Source: Scatophagus argus (lineage: Eukaryota; Chordata; Actinopteri; Scatophagidae). From it: a DNA stretch of 64,000 nt. Of this stretch, positions 13,388-24,523 are shown in pieces (position 1 is the stretch's first letter; every line of letters begins with the position of its first letter). The translations under genes were made by a program, and so were the position numbers. The DNA lies in the NCBI RefSeq assembly GCF_020382885.2, contig NC_058502.1, forward strand, positions 7,697,501 through 7,761,500, read 5' to 3'. Below the pieces are notes generated by a model. That model was given only the letters and a program-made list of their open reading frames with translations, was not told the origin of the DNA and made no database searches.

Positions 13388-15346
13388 ATGAGCTCAAACA
13401 GCACAGACCCTGGTCTCTTCCTGACTGCCAACACCTCTACCCCAGCAGCTGGAGCCTACTCGCAGTCAAATGCTCTGCACCAAGGAGGAAATGGAGGAGC
13501 CCCCCTGTTGGCCTTTCATGCCAGTCCCTTTGATGATAATTCCTCTTCCACCAGCAAACTCTTAAACCTCACCTTCGGATCCCAGAATGGGAATGGTACT
13601 GCAGCCCTTGATCCCCTGGGTGGCCACCCTGTGTGGCAGGTTGTTCTCATTGTCTTGCTGACAGGCATGTTGTCACTGGTCACCATCATCGGCAACATTC
13701 TGGTAGTGGTATCCTTCAAGGTTAATCGCCAGCTAAAGACGGTCAATAACTACTTCCTGCTGAGCTTGGCTGTGGCTGACCTCATCATAGGGGTCATCTC
13801 CATGAACCTGTACACAGCTTATCTTGTGATGGGTTACTGGGCAATGGGCAACTGGGCCTGCGACCTGTGGCTCACTATAGACTATGTGGCAAGCAATGCA
13901 TCAGTTATGAACCTACTGGTCATCAGCTTTGACCGGTACTTTTCAGTCACCAGGCCTTTGACGTACCGGGCCAAAAGGACCACAAAGCGAGCTGGGATCA
14001 TGATCGGCCTAGCCTGGTTTGTTTCTCTCGTTCTGTGGGCCCCAGCCATCCTCCTATGGCAGTATTTTGAGGGTAAAAGGACAGTACCACCAAATGAATG
14101 CTACATTCAGTTCCTCTCACAGCCCATTATAACTTTCTGCACGGCCATGGCGGCTTTCTACCTGCCTGTGACGATAATGAGTGTTCTCTACTGGCGTATT
14201 TACAAGGAGACCCAGAACCGTTCAAAAGAGTTAGCGGGATTGCAGGGTTCTGGAGGTCGTGGTGGCATAGGAGGAAGAAGTGGGAATGGTGGTCGCGATA
14301 GAGCCCGCTTTGTCCATCAGACAGGAAGTTCTCGAAGTTGCAGCAGCTATGAGCTGACAAGGTTGCCCCAGAGGAAGAGCACATGTCAGGAGCTCATTGG
14401 CCGCTTCCACTGCTGGCCTGGGGTTCGTTCTTGGAGACCTGGTAGTACCCGCCAGGGGGAGGGTGATGCAGACCAGAGCAGCAGCGACAGCTGGAACAAC
14501 AATGATGCTGCCGCCTCATTGGACCATTCTGGGTCTTCAGAGGATGAGGACTGTGGGGGCCGAGAAATGATTTCCCAGAGTCATGCTATTTTCTCGATTG
14601 TTCTCAGCCTACCTGGCATAAAGGCTGCTGTCAACTCGCAACTCACCTCATGTGAGGATCTGGATGCAGCCTCAGAGGAGGATCCTCTCAGGGGGGCAGA
14701 ATATAACCGAGACAGCCTCTCAACACTCACCACCAACACCACTGCCACTACTACTCCAGATGGAGCAAACAATTCAGAAAATAGCTGCCACCAACGCTTC
14801 TGCTCACGCAAGCTTCAGTCAATGCCTACCATCCAGGCTACCTGTAACCAAGGCTCTCCAGATGATCTTCCAACAGCTACCACCACTGCCACTGATAGCA
14901 CGACCACCAGCACCACCACCAAATCTCCCTCTGTCCCGATGTCCTTCAAAGAGGCAGCTCTGGCGAAGCGTTTTGCAACCCGAGCTCGGACTCAGATAAC
15001 CAAGAGGAAGCGCATGTCCTTAGTGAAGGAAAAGAAGGCAGCTCAAACTCTCAGTGCCATCCTCTTAGCTTTCATCATCACATGGACACCTTATAACATC
15101 ATGGTGTTGATCAATGCTGTCTGCAATGAAGTCTGCATCCCAGGGACCCTGTGGGCAGTAGGGTATTGGCTGTGCTATGTCAACAGCACAGTCAATCCAA
15201 TGTGCTACGCCCTGTGCAACAAGACTTTCCGTACAACCTTTAAGATGATACTGCTGTGCCGCTGGGACCAGAAAAAAAGGAGGAAGCAGCAGTTCCAGCA
15301 GAGGTCAGTGGTCTTCCACAGCAGGATTCCCAGGGAGTCCACATAA
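13388..15346 (+). CDS. chrm3: Muscarinic acetylcholine receptor M3
   Basis: Gq-coupled plasma-membrane receptor for acetylcholine that activates phospholipase C in smooth muscle, glands and neurons. The 652-residue product is uninterrupted, as expected since muscarinic receptors have one coding exon. The extracellular N-terminus has several Asn-X-Ser/Thr sites. Seven membrane segments are visible: TM1 about residues 83-108, TM2 about 120-142, TM3 about 157-180 with the amine-binding Asp165, then DRY at 182-184. TM6 has the TWTPYN motif (Asn570) and TM7 ends in NPMCY at 603-607. The third intracellular loop (about 272-550) is very long, as in M3, and retains [23 protein letters not shown] and [12 protein letters not shown]; it is longer than the human one because of Gly- and Thr-rich stretches. 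Close identity to human M3 in the core makes M3 rather than M1 or M5 clear. The start at 13388 lies 19 bases after a splice acceptor; the longer frame from 13241 runs through intron. Confidence 0.97.
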   Translation: MSSNSTDPGLFLTANTSTPAAGAYSQSNALHQGGNGGAPLLAFHASPFDDNSSSTSKLLNLTFGSQNGNGTAALDPLGGHPVWQVVLIVLLTGMLSLVTIIGNILVVVSFKVNRQLKTVNNYFLLSLAVADLIIGVISMNLYTAYLVMGYWAMGNWACDLWLTIDYVASNASVMNLLVISFDRYFSVTRPLTYRAKRTTKRAGIMIGLAWFVSLVLWAPAILLWQYFEGKRTVPPNECYIQFLSQPIITFCTAMAAFYLPVTIMSVLYWRIYKETQNRSKELAGLQGSGGRGGIGGRSGNGGRDRARFVHQTGSSRSCSSYELTRLPQRKSTCQELIGRFHCWPGVRSWRPGSTRQGEGDADQSSSDSWNNNDAAASLDHSGSSEDEDCGGREMISQSHAIFSIVLSLPGIKAAVNSQLTSCEDLDAASEEDPLRGAEYNRDSLSTLTTNTTATTTPDGANNSENSCHQRFCSRKLQSMPTIQATCNQGSPDDLPTATTTATDSTTTSTTTKSPSVPMSFKEAALAKRFATRARTQITKRKRMSLVKEKKAAQTLSAILLAFIITWTPYNIMVLINAVCNEVCIPGTLWAVGYWLCYVNSTVNPMCYALCNKTFRTTFKMILLCRWDQKKRRKQQFQQRSVVFHSRIPREST

Positions 15347-17265
15347 GGGACAGGAAGTTTGGATGGTTGATAACAGGAAATCAAAGGATTTAACATAGGA
15401 CAAGGAAAAGGAAGAAGCATCCATGTAGTTGTTTCTGTGGAGTTTCTTTGCTTAGAGATTCTAAACATGTTTCTCGACTGATATGTCAAGCAAAGCAATA
15501 TGTGGTGGTCTTGAGGTATGTGTTTGTGTTGGTGCATCCATTTAGCAAAGCTGTTTGTATACATAAAGGGTGTGTATAAGGTGATGTCCAGAGATGAAAG
15601 TTTTTCCTCTGTCCTTGAAGAACTGCTTACCATTTCACGCTAGAACAGTCGAAAGAAAATGAATGGAGTGGGAAAATGATAGAAAAGGGCTTTAAAATGC
15701 ATTGCAGGTGAATTACTGAAGTGCAATTGACACAAGGGGAAAGGATATCTTTGCCACAGGGTTGGGGATCCACATTTCGTATCATTTCTCTTTGTGGGTA
15801 GCTAGATCTGTAACGTGCAGAGTGGTTTTGCATTTCAAACAGAACTATGTATCTGTAATATGTCACTGAAAGCTAGCGCAAAAACTGTTTTGTGTTCACG
15901 GGCTTCTACATTGTACTGATTTGACCTGCCATTTTCTTGACTGGCATGTGTTTTTATTAGAACGTCTGTACATTGCCTTTCTACATGGATATAGCTTTCT
16001 TGTGTCTTTCTTGTGGAATATTAAAAGCTTCTTTTGTGTCCTTAATTTCAGAGAATTTCAGAGACCTGTTTTTTTGTGATATTCATCATTGATTTTTCTA
16101 GATATTCCTGAGATTTTGAGCCAGTCTGAAGATGACTCTTCTGATGAACTGAGTTGTGAATATTCTGTGTGGCACCACAGTCAGTGAACTGCTATTGTGT
16201 TCAATGTGATTGTTGTGGTTTTTATGGTGGAGACAATAAGTACATTGGTTGTGTTATATGTACTTGCAGTTCTCTGTCGAGAGTGATGATTATACAGTGA
16301 TGATATTCTGTTTGTGTACATTTGGTATTTCTGACTTGATACACAATGATTGCAAACACAAAGATGTCCATTTATAAAGATGTGTGTTCTGATTTTACAC
16401 TATCTTTTACCACTGAATGACACATCTAAGGGATTCTGTGAACAACTGCTCATCTTTGATACAGTAGAGCAATGGCAGCCTCTAGTGGCTTGAGAAAGAC
16501 ATGTTTTCCTGCCAGTGCAGCTTCCATAGTGCAGCATCGAAGTCTCATTCTGCAAATATGAAGACAAGAAATGTCTACAATTATTGAAGGTACAATATTA
16601 TAACTTTTTATTAAAACTATTTTTTGTTTAATTTCTTTTTTTTCCCTTTCGTTTAATTTCATATTATTTATGGGGTGAAGTTTTTCTTCTTCAAAATTAT
16701 TAACCAAACAGACTTACAGGAATTGTAATTTGTAAACAGAATCAAAAGCTGTCTTGGTCTACAGTGCATCAGGGTTTTTTTTTTATTCACAAACTGGGCA
16801 AACACCATCTACCAACATAAAGTCTGCATACAAGTGTGCATTTCAGCTTGTGCAAGAAGTTATTTAAATTTTTTTAATACACATTATATTATTCTTATCT
16901 CAAGTAGTTCATTTTTACATTATTGCCACACCCAATTCTTAAATATTGTGCCGAAGCTATTGAAGGCACAGCATAAACTGTATGACAACCGACATACTGA
17001 AGAATTTGTGTATTGGATGTATTGTTAGATGCAACGGACATACATGCTATTGTGACTTATGTCCTGTACGTAAAAGAGATGTTAAAAAAAATAACAATAA
17101 GGAATTTTATTTGCTTTCATCACAATGTGCTCCAGTGTCATAATGCATTCTTCATTAAAATATGGCAGTTTTGTACTTAAATATTGGGAATGTAAACTAC
17201 CAAAATGGTAAACACAAAGATTTTGTTACATTTTAAGTATGCCAATCATATTTTAAGTCAATAAA
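15347..17265 (+). other. chrm3: Probable chrm3 3' UTR with candidate poly(A) signal
   Basis: AT-rich, gene-free sequence after the chrm3 stop. An AATAAA at 17260-17265 is followed about 40 bases later by a (GT)14 tract (17307-17334), which could serve as a GU-rich downstream element. The long 3' UTR is an inference; earlier ATTAAA-type signals (for example near 16610 and 17156) could also be used. Confidence 0.45.
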
Positions 17266-17306
17266 CAAACTAAAAACTTTTTGACAAATACTGTTTTTTC
17301 CTTTCA

Positions 17307-17334
17307 GTGTGTGTGTGTGTGTGTGTGTGTGTGT
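17307..17334 (+). repeat. (GT)14 microsatellite
   Basis: Perfect dinucleotide run of 28 bases just downstream of the candidate chrm3 poly(A) signal. Confidence 0.95.
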
Positions 17335-19533
17335 CGCAGGTCATGATTGTGTATTTTTCTTTTCTAGGTTTTTATTTATCTTTATTATCCAAAGTTATTC
17401 CAGGTTTACAGAGCATGAAAAGCTTTTTATTCAGTAATGCCTTGACTCTATTACACACATCCGTCTGTGAGACCTGTGCAGTCATTACGGCCTCCATTGC
17501 TTTGGGAAACTTGTTTTTGAAGAAAGCCACCAAGTTTGCATTTCTTACTTTTTCCATCTAAATAATGTAACACACCACCAGCAGCATCTTTGCTAAGTAT
17601 GACCTTATTATCTTAGCAGGATGCTGTGCCATTGTGCAACTGTGTTAATTAATTTCCTGTCATTCAGAAACTGTCTGGAGAGTACTGCATGATATCATAA
17701 AGAATAGGGTATTACATTTTTCTCTGTAAAATATTGTTGATGGAGTGTCAGTGGTTTCTTTTTCCTCTATGACTTTGATTTCCTCTTTGTAATTGAATGA
17801 TCTTAATGCCACTCCCTCCAGAAACCTGTAGTTTTTAAATTAGCAGTTAGGATCACTGACATGTCTGGTAACAGCTCATGTTAGGATAACACAGCTGATA
17901 CTCGTTTCTTGATTGGAGGGACGGACTTAAAAGTGGCACCAGGGTGCTCCAAACCAAACTTAATGTTAAGTGAGGAGGTGGAGAATTTGGCTTTCTTTCC
18001 TGTTTTGTTCTACGTGCTTCCTGCATCACTGTATGACACTACTACACGGCATTAGCACTGAGTGTCTAATTTTACCCAGAAACTGAATAAACACAAGAGT
18101 GGTCTTTGACTGTTGCACAGTTCTGTATGTTCTCATGATGAAGGCTGATGAAGTTAGTGAGGAGAGTCTCAGACAGTGCAAATAAGAGATGGCCAAGGAG
18201 ACCAGACATGTGATGATGAAAATACCAGTTTCATGTGACCCATGGCTAAGGAGCGGCTCATAGGCAAAGACAAACACCCATTTGTGTTGTTTTCTTCAGT
18301 CAGTGCTGATCCACTGAGGGGAATCCACCAGTCAGGCAAGTACACTGTCATTTATAATGTAAGTTAACTGCTTTTTGTTTGTTTGTTTTTCACCATTTCA
18401 GATAATGTTAAATTTTGCTCCTTTTTTCATTTTTTTTTTCAAATCTGAGTCATGTTGCACAGTAATGACATAATGTTTGTTGATTTAACCAAGTAGAGAC
18501 CAACATGTTCTGAGGGGCTCAAAAAGAAGAAACTTTTATCGGTTAATATGTTTGGATAAACACAAACATTAGTGAAAGTGTGAGCTGGTTATTTCTGGTA
18601 AATGATTTTCTTTTGATTAGGATCAGTGTCAAGATAGTGTACACCATGCATTTATTTATTTTTTTGTTTATTTATTTGTGTGTAATAGGGTTTGTTCACT
18701 TAATTTGAATTGTCATTTTAAACGACTTACTTTTGACTCTTAAAGTAAAAAGGCAATATTTGTAATTATTGACAAATGGATATAGACTTTGTCTGTACCA
18801 CACCCATAGGTACTAATCCTATGGGTCTTCAGCCATGCTTTGGGCAAGCCTGAACACGCATATCTAAATAAAGTAATATGTAAAAGTAAATGAAATGTTT
18901 AACAATAGTAATACTGCACAGTGTCTTGAACTGTAGACACAGTATGTATCCCGTGAGAGCATTTTATCAGCAAATGGCATTTTGAGCGCTTCAAACAAAA
19001 TTTTCCATGTTAATTTGCAGTGTACTAGTAACTATATTAGTGTTCAGTCTTGATTAATCAATTATTGGTTAAATTTATAAATTGTCAGAAAAGGTCCATT
19101 AAGGTCCCAGAGATCATCAGTTGTCCCAAACGCTAGAGATGTTTAGTTATGTTCATAAAATATGAAAAAAACAAGCAAATATGAACATAAATCACAATCT
19201 TTTCTAGAGTAAATCCAGATTTCTAAGTCTGCAAAATCTAAATGTTTATATTATAATAATGGACACAGAAAGTCCATAAAAGTGTGGAAACATACAATGG
19301 AAATTATAGCAAAAGGTAGTGTCAAGAGAAAAGAGCACTATATACAAAATGCAAACATGTCATGACATGGCAACAAGAGACAAAACATTTCTTATGTCAG
19401 CCTGCCCTCATGTTCAACTTTTACCTCATGACTCCTCTGAGAAGAGATTACGTCTCCTTGTGCATTGTGAAGATGAGCTTCAATATAGAATGAATCAGTG
19501 TGATTTTAACCTGCCCTTTTCCTTTTTCTTCAG
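17335..19533. other. chrm3-fmn2 intergenic or fmn2 5' intron
   Basis: No coding exon is recognised. At the right end the pyrimidine-rich stretch 19513-19533 ends in TTCAG, a plausible splice acceptor for the first fmn2 coding exon, implying an upstream non-coding exon I cannot locate. Otherwise AT-rich with no clear repeat. Confidence 0.4.
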
Positions 19534-19558
19534 CCTGTGTAGATTGTCTCTCCTCTGG

Positions 19559-19621
19559 ATGAAGCCTCAGTGGTCAGGATGCAGACTATTAAGACAGTTG
19601 AGACCCAAGTGCCCTTTTTGA
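19559..19621 (+). promoter_or_regulatory. Short upstream open frame before fmn2
   Basis: An ATG at 19559 opens a 20-codon frame ending at 19621 that overlaps the upstream in-frame ATG of fmn2 (19579) in a different register. The context is weak (T at -3). If present in the mRNA it could reduce use of 19579 and allow re-initiation further down. No coding function is suggested. Confidence 0.3.
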
Positions 19622-21727
19622 AAGAGAGTTTCTTTACTACCACTTTCAAAGGCAGGAGGAAGAGCAGCGTTACCAACATCCTCCGTAAACAACAGCACTC
19701 ACTCCTTAATCAGCCACAACAGCAACAGCAGCGCATTTTAGAGCATCAGCAGCAGGATCTGAAGCAATTTCTTCCCCAGTCAGTCGAAAATGGACAAGGA
19801 CAGCGCACGCTGGAGCATCAGCGCCTTGCTCGCTCGACCAGCAGCCCGTTATGCAAGACAGCTGAGCGTGCAGGAGCAGATGGGGATGGAAAGGAGGGGC
19901 AAAAAGAGAGAAAGGATCAGAGAGCTAGAGAGGCTGTGCTGGGGAGGGTTGGGGAGCGAGGAGTGAGTGGTAGGGAGCCCGCAGCTGTCAGTGCCAGTCT
20001 CCTCCTCCTTTCAGCATCAGCATCAGCGGAACTGGGGGAGGCAACATCATCCTCACGGCTGCTTTCAACTGTGGTGGACAGACAGCAGGGATTAGGCAGC
20101 TCTGAAAGGGTTCTGACCAACAGAGGAGCAGCATCAGCGGCAGCCCAAGAGGAAGCCAAGAATGACCAGCCTCGACCCCAGCAGCATGGCTTGTTAGCTA
20201 AGGGTGTCCGCCTGCTCAGGAACATGGGGAACCAGGAAGCAAAGCAGAAGAAAGGTGGAGGAAGTGGTGAAGCAGCAGGGGATGGATCCTGTGACGGTGA
20301 TGCTGATGAGAGGGACGTGGACAAAAAATCTAAAAAGTCCCACATCAAGATAAGTAAAGGAGGAGGAGGAGACCACAGTGGCAAAAAGAAACCTAAATCA
20401 GAGTCAAAGGGATCTGTGTTTTCTGGGATGAAGATCAGGAAGAGTTTATCCAAGGCTAAAGGGCTGTCTAAGGATGACATGTTGGAAGATGGGAGCTCAG
20501 AACGTACTGGCAAAGCAGGGCTCAAGCCCGCTGTGGAGACAAGCCTGCCAGCTGATGAGACAGGCATGCTATCAGATGTCGAAGGGGATCTAAGCCGCTT
20601 GACCGCTGACAGTCACCAATCTATAGTGGATGAGATTGGCCGGAAGACGAGCTCGGGGTCTGATGCTGACCTCTACAGTTTTCACTCTGCAGCAGCTGAA
20701 AATGAAGACCTGCTCGCTGATATCCAGCAGGCCATAAGAGACCAGTGTGAGGCCAGTGACAAGGTAATGGTGGCTGGCCACTTATCTGAAGGCTCAGCCT
20801 CTGAGAGAATCAAGACTTCTGAGAAGGTAATACCTCACCAAGTATTTAGTCTCGATAATGAAGTTTTCTCTCATGCAGTTGATGGTGAAGTAAGCAGGGA
20901 GTGTAACAAATTTGAGAACGAAAGTTGTGTCATACCCATATCAAGAAATTCATCTGGTCCAGGGTCCCTGAGTGAGAGTGGTCCCGCCTCGTCCGCCCCA
21001 GACACAGAAAGAAGCAGCGGCAGCCTTTTCCCAAAGACTAACAGCACGTATAGCTTTCCTGACACCACTACTACCACCACCTCTTATGAGAGCGCCGAGG
21101 AGCCTCAGGATGACCCCGAGAGCCCAGTCCTTCACCCACAGCAGAGCAAAAACACATGTGTGCCATGTGTCCGCTTGGATCCCATAGTCGGGGGAGCAGG
21201 ACCAATGGGTCCTCACAAGAGTGTAAGCAGTATGGACCTGTCCATGGAGAGGGAGGGGGAAGAGAAAACAGGGAGACGGGACTTCCTGTCCCTGAAAAGG
21301 AGGAAGAGTAGTTTGTCTATTGGCCAGTTGTCAACAGACCCCCAGAGCCCTCATCCTAGACGGACATCCTCCATCTCCCCCTCTACTGTCAAACTCTACC
21401 CTCCAATCAACCCCTCTTATGTTAAGACCACCACCAGGCAGCTTACATCTCCAGTTGGCTCCCCCATCACCAGCCCCAATGTGCCTAGGAAAACAGATTC
21501 CACCTTTGCTTCCGTACAGTCCAGTGGCAGCAAAGGGTTTAAGAGACACAAGCAAAGGTCGTGCTCCATTGCAGGGCCCATCATTGTGTCTGCAGACTGG
21601 TCCACAGAGAAGGATACACCAGAGAAGAGTTACAAAAGCGGGACTTACTGGACACTGGGCTCCAGGAGAACACATTATGCACGAAAGACCTCCTCTACTA
21701 CAGTACCCTACCTGGATGTCTTCTCTG
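19579..21727 (+). CDS. fmn2: Formin-2, coding exon 1 (N-terminal region)
   Basis: First of 17 coding exons of formin-2, an actin nucleator that acts with Spire proteins in oocyte spindle positioning, vesicle transport and neurons. The frame is open from 19543. The start matching other vertebrates is the ATG at 20224: it begins Met-Gly-Asn-Gln, a typical N-myristoylation signal also present in human FMN2, in strong context (AACATGG). From there the exon gives 501 codons plus one base. Conserved blocks include SVFSGMKIRKSLSKAKG, RKTSSGSDADLYSFHSA, EDLLADIQQAIRDQ and YVKTTTRQLTSP. An earlier in-frame ATG at 19579 would add 215 residues rich in Gln, Ser and charge. The coordinates include that extension; 20224 is the safer start. 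The donor is GTGAGT at 21728, phase 1. Confidence 0.9.
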
Positions 21728-24359
21728 GTGAGTCATGAACAACGCAGCCACCTGAACTGTTGCCATGCATAAAGTTTAGAGAACAGGAGATTGAGTAGAT
21801 GGCGGTGAGCCAGGAGGGGAGTGGCTTGTTTAGTTTTGAACCAATTGGATGGAAGGGGTATAAGGGGAAATATGACTATATAGGAACCAGGCTAAGTAAT
21901 GATTGAAGAGGCAGAGAAGACAGAATTAAAAATGAAATGCTTCTAAGATGAAGACATTCGTCAGGTTTACTGACAGCCAGGCAGCTCTTTTGTTAGCTTA
22001 GATTTAATTCATGCAAACACTTAGTATTATGTTGCATGACTTTACAATACAGATATAAGGAAGAGGGCTGGTGGCATTATATATTTATCTCATTGTCATC
22101 AAATCCAGCAATGTGTTAGCCTTTCGCGCCACATTTTCCAGCTTCTCCAGATTGTTTGTGAGAGTCAGCTCCAACCCCATTTGTTCTGACGTTAATATTT
22201 CAAAACCAACCTAACAAACAAACAAACATCAGAAATTAGTCGTAATCCTTTAAAAACCGAGGTTTTGGAGGTTTGTGGTCCAGAAGAATGACCTTAATTT
22301 GACTTTTATATGCTGTTATTGTTAAATATTGTTTTCTGTGTGGAAACATTGTGGAAAAATATATAAGATCACCCGATCACCTTTGATGTGGTAGAAAGAA
22401 GTCATTTCTTACTCTCAGTGCAGTCACACCGACTGCACTGAGGGCGCTGCTCTCACAGAAGGGAACACAACATACCAGAGGAAAACAAAGAATCCTTCCA
22501 TTAAAACATTTCAGTTTGTTTGTCATCCATCGCTATTGTTACTGGGAATCCCCAGTGGGCCAAACATGACTTCTGTTTGTTTGGCTGCAAGCCGTATCCT
22601 CATCCGAGATTAGCTTATTATGTAATGGTATTGTGAAATGATTGTCTAATTAGTTCAAATTCTAATGAATTTTTACAAATTATCACATTTTAGATATGGT
22701 CACAGTTGGAATAGGCAAAGTTATGATTTCAAAGTACAATGGCTCATGAAAAGCGTGATGAAACGCTGAGGGTTCTTTTACTGAGAAGCGTCTTTAGAAC
22801 AAATGCCTCCTTCTAATAAAACAATACCACTCTGTCCTCCTTTCTGTTGTGGTGCCTTTCAAGAGCTCAGCTGCTTTCCACTGTCTGTGCCTGTGCTCGT
22901 AAATCAGACGGCCGAATGACAGCGCTGCCACAGACCCGAGGCGATGCCATCCTCTGATTCCAGACAAAAAGCGCACACGCACATACACATACAGTACACG
23001 CACACACATACAGTGCACACTTGTGGATGCTAAAGCCAAGTGACAGTTTTTCTGCATGACAAAAATAAGGCATGATATGAGATCCATTCGCATTTCGTCA
23101 GGTGAATTTGCTGTAGCCAAACGGTAAGCGGGGGAACATTGTATCTCTAATCCCCATCTGGTGATTTGTAATTGCAGGACATATTCCGACCAGTTTTTAT
23201 TCACAAAGACTCTGGTTATTTCAACATTCAGTCCTGCATGTGACACTGATCAGTTCAGCGAGTTGTCCAGGTCACATCCGGCCCAAAGGAGGAAGTGGGA
23301 AGATATGAAGGCAAAATGGGTGAAAGTAGGCAAAAAGCTGATTAAACTGTGAGATAACCGGCAAAGCTTTCTGAGACTGACAGCACAAATTTTGGATTTA
23401 CATGCTAGAATTTGAACTGATTTGACTCTGAATTTGAAACAAGACTTAGTTAAGTTGGCCTGTCTCTCACACACTGTCTGTCCCTCTCATGTATGTTACA
23501 CAGTTTATGAAACACAATCCGTTTACGACCACAGCCTACATTAGTATTTGTCAAACTCTCATTCAAAGCACTCAAATCAGTGTCCACAGAACCACAAGTC
23601 ATAAGACTTGATTAATTCATTTTCTGTTCTTTGAATCACATGGTTTGAAAAAATATCGAACTAGTCAGGCCTCATTAACAACTGACTGCACGGTGTTTCA
23701 TGGCTGGGCTTTCTGAAGTAACAGAGCTGTGTATTTTGGGCTCTGCATCCCCTGTTGATGCCACAGCATCAGTACCTTTTCCAGCCCCTATAGATTACTT
23801 CTCTTCCTGCCATCATCAATAAGCAGAACTCTATCTGGGATCCAGACCTGCTCCAGGCAAAGTTCTTTAATATTTCTCAAACCTCAAACTTATTTTTCTA
23901 TCATCAGATTATCAAGGCAGAGGCAATCTACTGCGATTTTAGTGTATTATATCCAAATTTAGAATTATTAAGCCTTTCAACCACATTATGTGGTTAAGTC
24001 ATGTGTTTTCCCTTCCGTCTGACACTCAAAACACACTTTTTAATCTTATCAACATCTTCCATCACTTTTTAAAGACCAAAACGTATGTTGTAACTTGTGT
24101 CCTCAGTATCATTTAGCATTTTTTGCACTGCACAATTAACACCATCTCTCTTGTCACCCACATGAAAGAGTGTGAACAGAGTTTGCACGTGTAGGTGTTT
24201 AATTATCACATCTGAAACGGAGACATCTCACGCTATATAAATAAAGTTTATTTTTAGCTCTTTGGTTAGAATAAAACATGATGTCTTATTGAACCCTTTG
24301 ATTCACCAAAATAAATTATATTCCAGAATCAGGATTTATTCTTGCACTTCTGTCGCCAG
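21728..24359 (+). other. fmn2: fmn2 intron 1
   Basis: Bounded by the donor GTGAGT and the acceptor GCCAG. No inner gene. A CA-rich patch lies at 22975-23015. A 150-codon minus-strand frame (22794-23246) has no recognisable family and is judged random. Confidence 0.85.
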
Positions 24360-24523
24360 GTCGCACTCTGTTGGACAGGCTGTCTGTGCATTCTGGTGAT
24401 GAGTCTACAGAAGAGGAGGCGAAAGAACTGTGTCAACGACTGTTGGTCCAGGGTCTGTTGCATCCCTTCAGTGACAACACTGCAGAGCTCCAGGATGACA
24501 GCATTGTCTCAGCAGTCTTTAAT
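24360..24523 (+). CDS. fmn2: Formin-2, coding exon 2
   Basis: 164 bases completing the split Gly codon of exon 1 and then reading RTLLDRLSVHSGDESTEEEA and LLVQGLLHPFSDN. This matches the human FMN2 segment RTLLEKLFSQ...GLLLPFSD. Acceptor CCAG at 24356-24359, donor GTAAGA at 24524. Ends in phase 0. Confidence 0.93.

Noticed and set aside
15205..15633. 142-codon minus-strand frame over the chrm3 3' end
   Set aside because: Overlaps conserved chrm3 C-terminal codons and has no recognisable protein features.
19917..20567. 216-codon minus-strand frame opposite fmn2 exon 1
   Set aside because: Antisense of a conserved coding exon; Ser/Leu-rich by codon complement, no family match.
22794..23246. 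150-codon minus-strand frame in fmn2 intron 1
   Set aside because: No family resemblance, includes CA-repeat translation, and no supporting splice or promoter signals.
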